From positions 10,262 through 74,261 of the forward strand of contig MNCI01036264.1 in assembly GCA_015680685.1 (NCBI GenBank): a stretch of 64,000 bases of DNA. Reading direction: 5' to 3'. This stretch comes from Gnetum montanum (taxonomy: Eukaryota; Streptophyta; Gnetopsida; Gnetales; Gnetaceae). A program made the position numbers and the translations under genes. The notes beneath the pieces are model-generated. The model saw only the letters and a list, made by a program, of their open reading frames with translations, made no database searches and was not told where the DNA came from. Shown here piece after piece: positions 57,633-64,000 of this stretch (position 1 is the stretch's first letter; each line of letters opens with the position of its first letter).

Positions 57633-59237
57633 TGAAAACACCACAAAATTTTGGCCTAGCACTTTCAAACAAGATTCAAGCTAAGTCATGTGGCTACCCA
57701 AGCATGAGTACAACATGACCAAACTTGGAGGCCTTAGAAACAGCCCTCGATGGTTCATGATTCAATAGGAAAGGTCCCCCCAAGGCCCACAGGTGGCTGC
57801 ATCAACTTTCGGCATTCAGAATCAAAAGTTTCGGGCTCAAAATGCTTGGTTTTGACTAAGTACACTTTGGTTACACTCTCTTACGTTGCATATCATAAGG
57901 ATCAGCGTCACCAACTTTTGGAGACTCGAAAATGAGTCAAAATAGGCCAAAATCAAGCACAAGGACCCCCCTCCATGGCCTTCACCAAGGTCCCCAGTAG
58001 CTCCCAGCCTCCAGAATATCAAAGTTGGGCCTCAAATGTGCCATTTTGACTTGGTGACGCTCGGGTTACTTTTTCAGATGCTGCATAGCGTAATGCCCAA
58101 TGCCATCAACCAAAACTGGGCCAAAACGACATCCAAATTAGCCAAAATTTGGCACACATAACCCTCATGACCCATGGCATGTAGATCCACTCTGAAAATG
58201 GGTCTCATAGGTCAAAAATGGGTTCAAAATGCACTATTTTTAGGTCATACGCTGTTAGTCATGTTGGCATGCTTCTAGCAGTGTAAACACTTTCATATGC
58301 TGGACGTTGGACGCTGGACGCTAGACGCTGACACCAGGACACACTGCAGGCACACCAGAGCTAGATCCATGCATGCTAGAGGCCTTGGTAGCATAAAATA
58401 GCATAGAACTGCAGATCTAGAGGCCAGGCAACCAGATCCATGCTTGAACATTAACATTTGCTGCATTTTTGACATTTTTTTTCAGCGTATCAAGCTCTTA
58501 CGCTATGGATTACACATGTCAGCGTAAGTTATCTTGGTCATGCTGCACACTGTACATTGTAACATTTCATGCATCCGGTCAATGCACACACCTATCACCC
58601 AATCTGAAGTTTTCTCACCCTGCAGCCACTGATCTTCTCCCAAATTTGAATCTCGTGCCTAAAATCCTATAAATCTCCTATTTTTCCACTAGACCAAGGT
58701 TCGAAAAATTTGAATCTCACAAACTTAGGAAATCTAGGCATTAATCTCATACATTGGGCATCACATAGACTTGGACGGTGTACACCTACAATCCAAAACC
58801 TGCAACTTTCCAGCATCCGTTCTAATCCATCGGGGCTAAACGTCCGTCTTACGACCAATCTGTAACTGCGTTCTGACCGGTGCACACTCTAATTATTTAT
58901 CAATACAAATAATTTACATTATTTTCTAGATTCTTACAATTTACATTATTGTTCATGTTCATATTTTTCCTATTTTCATTGTTTATCATTTAAATAGTTT
59001 ACATTCGCTTTCATTCGTTTACGTTTAGTTTTGCATTTGTTTACATATAACCCAACGCATTGCAATTGCGTACGTTCAAGGAAGTCCTTGTTTGATCTAT
59101 GTGTGGATCATTCAAGGCACTCTGCCTCCATTGATTTCCAGCTTGCCCTTAGGCGAAGGCAGGGTCTTAATGTTTCATTCGTAGACCTCTTGGCGTTCGT
59201 TCATTCCAGCCTCTCGCTGACGATTTCGGACGGTACA
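57633..59237 (+). repeat. LTR X2 (about 1.6 kb)
   Basis: Starts TGAAAACACCACAAAATTTT. TATAAATC at 58668-58675. The U3 contains the GGACGCT/AGACGCTGAC word cluster (58302-58335). R/U5 conserved with X1 and X3. Ends ...CGGTACA by alignment. Confidence 0.75.
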
Positions 59238-60301
59238 GTAAAATGATGCTAGAAGGAGGGTCATTTCTCTGTTAGATCGGCCTCTTAGCATCTTAGATCT
59301 AGTGTTCACACGCTGGACACTTAGACAAATTTTTAATATTTATACGCTACCGTTGGTCACACTGACGTTGGTCATGCTGACGTTGGTCATGCTGACGTAG
59401 GTCACGCTAACATTGGCCAAGCTGACGTTGGTCACACTAACATAGGTCAAGCTGACATTGGTCACACTAACATAGGTCAAGCTGACATTGGTGAAGCTGA
59501 CTTTGATCACGCTGTCATTGGTCACGTTGTCGTTGGTCACGCTACCATTGGTCACGTTGTTGTTGGTCATGTAGACGTTGGTGAAGCTGCCGTTGGTCAA
59601 GCTGACGTTGGCCACGCTACCGTTGATCAAGCTGATGTTAGTCACGTTGTCGTTGGTCAAGTTGACGTTGGTCATGCTGTCGTTGGTCACGTAGCCATAT
59701 TTTCTCTCTCTGACACTTAGCCATATTTTCTCTCTTCAACACGTAGCCATATTTTCTCATGCTGCACACTTAGCCCAAAACACACTTGGCACTTGTTAGC
59801 CAGCCCGTACATTGCCTCGTCACACATCACCATGGAGTCATCTCAGAACTCTAATGCAAGCACCTTGGTAATCCTTACACAGGAACAGTACAACTTAATT
59901 TGTGTGAAGATTCACGCCAACCTTCCCCTTGACACCATAGAATAGGAGGCAAAACGAAACTTCAAGCACATATACATGGGAGGTCATGAATTTTTCCCCT
60001 CTATATATGACATCATCCCTCTTTCTAAGCCTTACCATCGACTCATCTCCAAGCTCCTTATGGCAAGGAGCCAAAACTCACGGTGATCCACTGAGGAGCC
60101 CCAAAACCAAGACGAGGAAGATGACTTCGTAGCACAATCTGAACATGAGGATTCGTATTACATCCTCACTCCCCATGCCTACGTGAACCCATCATTCCAC
60201 CCTCGCATGGAATAAACGGCCACTCACCAAGTGTCAACGAGCACACAAGCACCGGTATCTCGATAGAGATTACCCACGTCCACCTCCACCTAGTACATAC
60301 T
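59238..60301 (+). mobile_element. Truncated internal region of element X2
   Basis: PBS-like ATGATGCTAGAAGGAGGG (about 59242-59259), a leader minisatellite and a gag start at 59831 (MESSQNSNASTLVILTQEQY, HEFFPSIYDIIPLSKP, EEDDFVAQSEHEDSYYILTP). Homology to X1 ends at ACATAC (about 60297), where LTR X3 begins. Stops TAG, TGA and TAA interrupt gag. Confidence 0.7.
59346..59692. repeat. X2 leader minisatellite, 15-bp unit, about 23 copies
   Basis: Degenerate GGTCACGCTGACGTT units run without a gap through the leader between PBS and gag. The minus strand is open across it (116 codons of a repeated Asn/Val/Thr/Ser pentapeptide) because 15 is divisible by three. I do not regard that ORF as a gene. 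Confidence 0.9.
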
Positions 60302-61880
60302 AAAACACCATAAAATTCTGAGCTAAGTACTTCTCAAACAAGAACCGAGCTAAGTCATGATGCTCCCCAGCANGTAAAATTCTGAGCTAAGTACTTCTCA
60401 AACAAGAACTGAGCTAAGTCATGATGCTCCCCAGCATGACTAAAGCTGGAGGGCCCCACAGACAATTTCAAGTAGAGTTAAGTTCAACAAGGAGTAGTTC
60501 CTTGGGACCCGTTGATAACCATGATGACATCTGCTATCAAACATGTCAACTTCAAAGCTCAAGATACTTAGTCCTCACTAAGTATGCATTCTCAGCATAT
60601 ATGCTTAGTGTACATGCCCAGCATACATTCACAGCATATACACCCAACGAATACGCTCAGTGTACACGCCTCACATGTATGCTTAGTATGTATGATTGAC
60701 GTATACGCCCGGCATACAATCCCCAAAGATGGCATGGAAACAACACTTCAGAGTAAGATTTGGTACAAAGAATTAACTCACACGAATAGAACCATCATCA
60801 GGCATTGACATCATGCATTCTAGAGTTCATACGCTGAGTATGTAGATCCTATACGCCCAACGTCTACACCTAGCAGATACAACGTGTACACTCGGTGTAA
60901 TACACCTAGCATGTACAAAGTGTATGACCCGTGTATAACACAACGTACACCAATCAAAACTCTCCAAAACCGTATCAGATCAAGGTCAATCAAGCTGAAC
61001 ATCCACAAGCAGCATTCTCATGGTATCTGAATTTAAATCTAAAGGTTGAACGACTTCCTTTATTTTGATCAAGTCTGTACGCTGAGGTTATATGTCTGGC
61101 GTATATATGCTGGCATATAGTAGTATACGTTGGCATACAGTGGTATACGCTGGCATGCAGCACATTGTACACTTGTAAAATTTCATTCTTTTGCACTCGG
61201 TCAACGTGCCACATGGCACCCAACCTGAAAATCCAACATTTCATAGCTAATCATCCCCTCTCAGACCCACATCTAACGTCTGAGCTTGTATATAAACCCC
61301 AATTTTTCACTATACTAGGGAGGGGGGTTGTTGGCAATTTTGGGGCAAAAAACAGAGACAAAAGAGATGCTGAAAAATTAGAGAAAAATGCAGAAACCCT
61401 GTACGCTGGACCTTAACCTTACACATTGAGCATACAACCTTCACGCCATGCCTGTAGTTAAACCAGTATATAATCATCCCTGTGCATCCACTGGGGCTCT
61501 TCGTCTGCCTTGTGTCAGATTCACAACTGCATTAGACCGGTGCATTGTAACTTTCAGTCTCACGATAATATTATCACATTTGTTTAGCTAAGATTTGTTA
61601 CAGTTTTTCTTTGCTAATTATTGCATGCTTATTACTTGTTTTCCTATACGTTTACGCTCCGTTTTACATTAGTTACGCCGTTTACGTATAACCCAGCGTA
61701 CAGTATATTGGTGTATGTTCGGGGAAATCCTTGCCTGATCCACATGCGGACCACTCAAGGTACTCTGCCTTCGTTAATTCCAGCTTGCCCTCAAGCAAAG
61801 GCAGGGTCTTCTGTGCATGTCTGGAGATCTCCAGGTTTCTGTTTCATTCCAGCCGGAGATCTATGATTTCGAACAGTATA
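60302..61880 (+). repeat. LTR X3 (about 1.58 kb)
   Basis: Starts AAAACACCATAAAATTCTGAG (first bases decayed from TGAAA). TATATAAA at 61289-61296. The U3 is filled with TATACGCTGxxGTATAC-type words (60580-60720, 60826-60945, 61075-61165). R/U5 conserved with X1/X2. An N at 60373 is flanked by a roughly 60-bp duplication. Confidence 0.73.
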
Positions 61881-62036
61881 GAAAATGACGCTAGAAGGAT
61901 GGCCCAAAAGTACTTAAAACTTACTGTGCTCTCATATCCAAATCTTCTCAGGCTCACACCATGTTGACACTAAACCCAGTTCTGAAATCCCCAAATCGAC
62001 ATCCTATTCTAGAAAATTCCCAGCGTCTGTGCTGCT

Positions 62037-62360
62037 GAGTATACGCTGTATGCTCTACGTTGTAGACTCTGTCTACACTGTTGAGTATATGTTGTATGCT
62101 CTACGTTGTAAACTCTATCTACGCTACTGAGTTTATGTTGTATGCTCTACGCTATAGACTTTGTCTACGCTGTTGAGTATACGCTGTACGCTCTTCGATG
62201 TAGACTTTGTCTATGCTGCTGAGTTTACTTTGTAGACTCTGTCTACGCTGTTGAGTTTACGCTGTACTCTCTACACTGTAGACTCTGTTTACATTGTTGA
62301 GTATACATTATACGCTCTACGCTGTGGACTCTGTCTATGCTGCTCAGTATATGCTATACG
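62037..62360. repeat. X3 leader minisatellite, 46-bp unit, about 7 copies
   Basis: GAGTATACGCTGTATGCTCT units start at 62037, 62083, 62129, 62175 and 62221 (period 46), then a shortened unit at 62253 and further partial ones. Words TACGCTG and GTAGACTCTGTCTACGCTG recur. Confidence 0.9.
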
Positions 62361-62499
62361 CTGTCATTATACGATGGTCATTAAAGCCTATACGCTGAGT
62401 TCTAGTCTATACGCTATACTCAATGAACGTAGGTTTACGCTGTACTAAGTATACCAGTTTCATATCCCTTCACTGTGTTGTATTCATAACTGTTCATCA

Positions 62500-64000
62500 T
62501 GAACACTACGAACCCCAATGCTACAACCAAACCAGTCACAGACGTTGTTGGGACCATGATCGTTCAACAACCCGTAGTACAACCCACAGTGGAGCCTCGT
62601 CGGTCTCTCAAATTGCAAGGGAGGAACCCATCATTTAATATTATAACTCAAGAGTAATACAATTTCATATGTGTGAAAATGTAAGCCAGCCTAGCCGTGG
62701 ATCAAATCGAAATGGAGGTTAAAAGAAAATACGAACTCTTTCATAGGGGAGGACATGAGTTCATTCCTTCCCCGTATGATATCATCCCTCTCCTAGAGCA
62801 TTACTCTGAGCTCATCTCACAACTCCTCCTACAAAGGAGTCAGTCTTTAGATTAGCCTGTGGTAAATCCTCAATTGGAAGAGGATGACTTCGCAGCCCAA
62901 TCCTAGCATGAAGATTCGTACCATACTCTTAGTCCACAAACCTATGCAAACCCATTGTTTCATCCAGCCACAGGGGAAATTACATCCCTTCAACCATTTA
63001 AATTCACCTAAGCACAAATACCTCAACAAGAATCATCCACACGTGTTCATATTCCTCCTATAACTGATCCACAACTCAACACACTTCCCCTTGCTATTCC
63101 CCCTGTTGCAACAGTACCCCCATTCTCGCAAATACAACCTCCTCAAAATAATATAGGAGAAACCTTCCCACCCCGAGTGATTGGGATGCCACATGTGATA
63201 CCAACTTCTACGTCCGCTCATTATATCCCTCGGATCTAAACCCAAGGAGCCCCTTTCACTGCTATAACAAAACTAGTTCAGAGTGCCCCTATACAAAGCA
63301 TGACTGGCCAATAGACGGCGATTGGTGCTCAACCGCATCAATTCCCTCACTATAACATACCACCTCACACAATTCTACCAGCTAACATCCCTCAAGGACA
63401 ACCACAACAACAACAACCCCTTGCCTACAATGTGTTGCCCCTGGTACCACCCACCACAAATATTCTGCAAATGCAGCCTCCAACTACACAACTTTCTTTC
63501 TTCCAGCCCACTGTCCAACAATCTAACCTGTATACTGTACAACATCCTCAACCTACTATCTCACCTAGTGCCCAAGACTGGGTTGACGCTAAAAAGCTAA
63601 TGTAGGAGCTAACCGACGAGGTCAAATGCCTCAAGATAGCCGCTGATGGAGAGCTCAAGGTAGTGGACTTCTATCACGATGATCCTATCAGCTCTTCTTT
63701 TCCGCCTCTAACATTACCAAAGGGTGTATCTTTACCCACGCTGACTAAATACAACAAAGAGACAGACCCCAACACCCACCTCATAACGTTTAGACTAGAA
63801 TGCATGCTACTTCAGGCATGACCACATGCCATTCTATGGGTGTTCCCCATGTCCCTTGCAGGAAAAGCACTTGATTGGTATCAGGCCTTGCCACGAAACT
63901 CAATATCTTCTCTGGAAGATTTGCTACACCAATTGATCACCAGGTTCAAGTATAACTTGAAGCCTGAAGCAACACTTGACAGCCTCATACAGGTCAAGCA
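62500..64000 (+). pseudogene. X3 gag (partial at window edge)
   Basis: The ATG at 62500 starts MNTTNPNATTKPVTDVVGTM. Then RGGHEFIPSPYDIIPLLEHY, EEDDFAAQS, a Pro/Gln-rich linker (about 63,040-63,560), LTLPKGVSLPTLTKYNKETD (about 63,700), GKALDWYQALPRNSISSLED (gag core, about 63,860) and FKYNLKPEATLDSLIQVK at the edge. One reading frame is kept throughout but at least seven stops occur; most are TAA or TAG where X1 or X2 has CAA/CAG, or TGA where X1 has TGG. Confidence 0.75.

Larger units (their letters stand above)
61881..64000 (+). mobile_element. Internal region of element X3, continues past the window
   Basis: PBS-like GACGCTAGAAGGATGGCC (61887-61904), a leader minisatellite, then gag running off the right edge. 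It inserted in X2 gag, so its 3' LTR and the rest of X2 should lie to the right of 64,000. Confidence 0.7.

Noticed and set aside
59340-59690. Minus-strand ORF of 116 codons with an Asn/Val/Thr/Ser pentapeptide repeat
   Set aside because: It is the translation of a 15-bp minisatellite, open only because 15 is a multiple of three; start and end follow the repeat borders.
62037-62360. Possible repeat-spacer array
   Set aside because: The 46-bp units are similar along their whole length; it is a minisatellite in a retroelement leader.

Overview
The window is nuclear DNA of a land plant. It holds one decayed receptor-kinase gene on the minus strand, spread over about 36.6 kb, and a dense layer of LTR retrotransposons inside and beside it. 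Very long introns, a tRNA-Asp primed Athila/Tat-like element family and heavy nested insertion suggest a large-genome seed plant. A gymnosperm is my best guess, but no marker fixes the species. I saw no bacterial or organellar genes, tRNA, rRNA or CRISPR array.

Gene. From about 38.7 kb down to 2.1 kb the minus strand encodes a leucine-rich-repeat receptor kinase of subfamily VIII-2 (malectin type, the At1g56130/At1g56140 group). Visible parts are a signal peptide, a Cys-containing N-terminal cap, seven 72-nt phase-2 LRR exons, two malectin exons, a transmembrane exon and two kinase N-lobe exons. It carries a 1-nt insertion in one LRR exon, two LRR exons whose GT donor has become AT, a stop codon in the malectin domain, a frame break at the malectin exon junction, missing mid-ectodomain exons, and deletions plus truncation in the kinase. 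I call it a pseudogene.

Retroelements. Target-site duplications (TSDs) of 5 bp let me delimit these: solo LTR Y (1043-2065, AGACT); element C (8069-14806, CTCGA/CTTGA) with nested solo LTR S1 (12870-13710, TTTAT); element A (15108-23163, GATGG) with nested solo LTR S2 (21598-22510, CAGAG/CAAAG); element B (40022-47178, CAAAT). Element D (about 27.0-32.4 kb) lacks its left LTR. Element E (47911-51076) is cut by the next family. From 51077 to the right edge lies a same-strand LTR-internal-LTR-internal-LTR-internal array of a second family (X1, X2, X3). Part of a third family, the relatives of Y, lies at the left edge.

None of these elements shows reverse transcriptase, RNase H or integrase. 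A, B and X1 encode gag plus an aspartic-protease-like domain; C, D and E show gag only. All appear non-autonomous and mobilised in trans.

Most unusual signals: (1) an 11-mer, AGTCATGGGGG, identical to the 3' polypurine tract, occurs at four conserved positions in both full A and B elements; (2) in the A-E and Y families the U3 is very short and built of CpG-rich palindromic words just before the TATA box, with a different word in each lineage and different word numbers in the two LTRs of one element; (3) in the X array each copy has its own leader minisatellite, and its word also recurs in that copy's LTR. Several single-N gaps are flanked by exact or inverted duplications and look like assembly artefacts.
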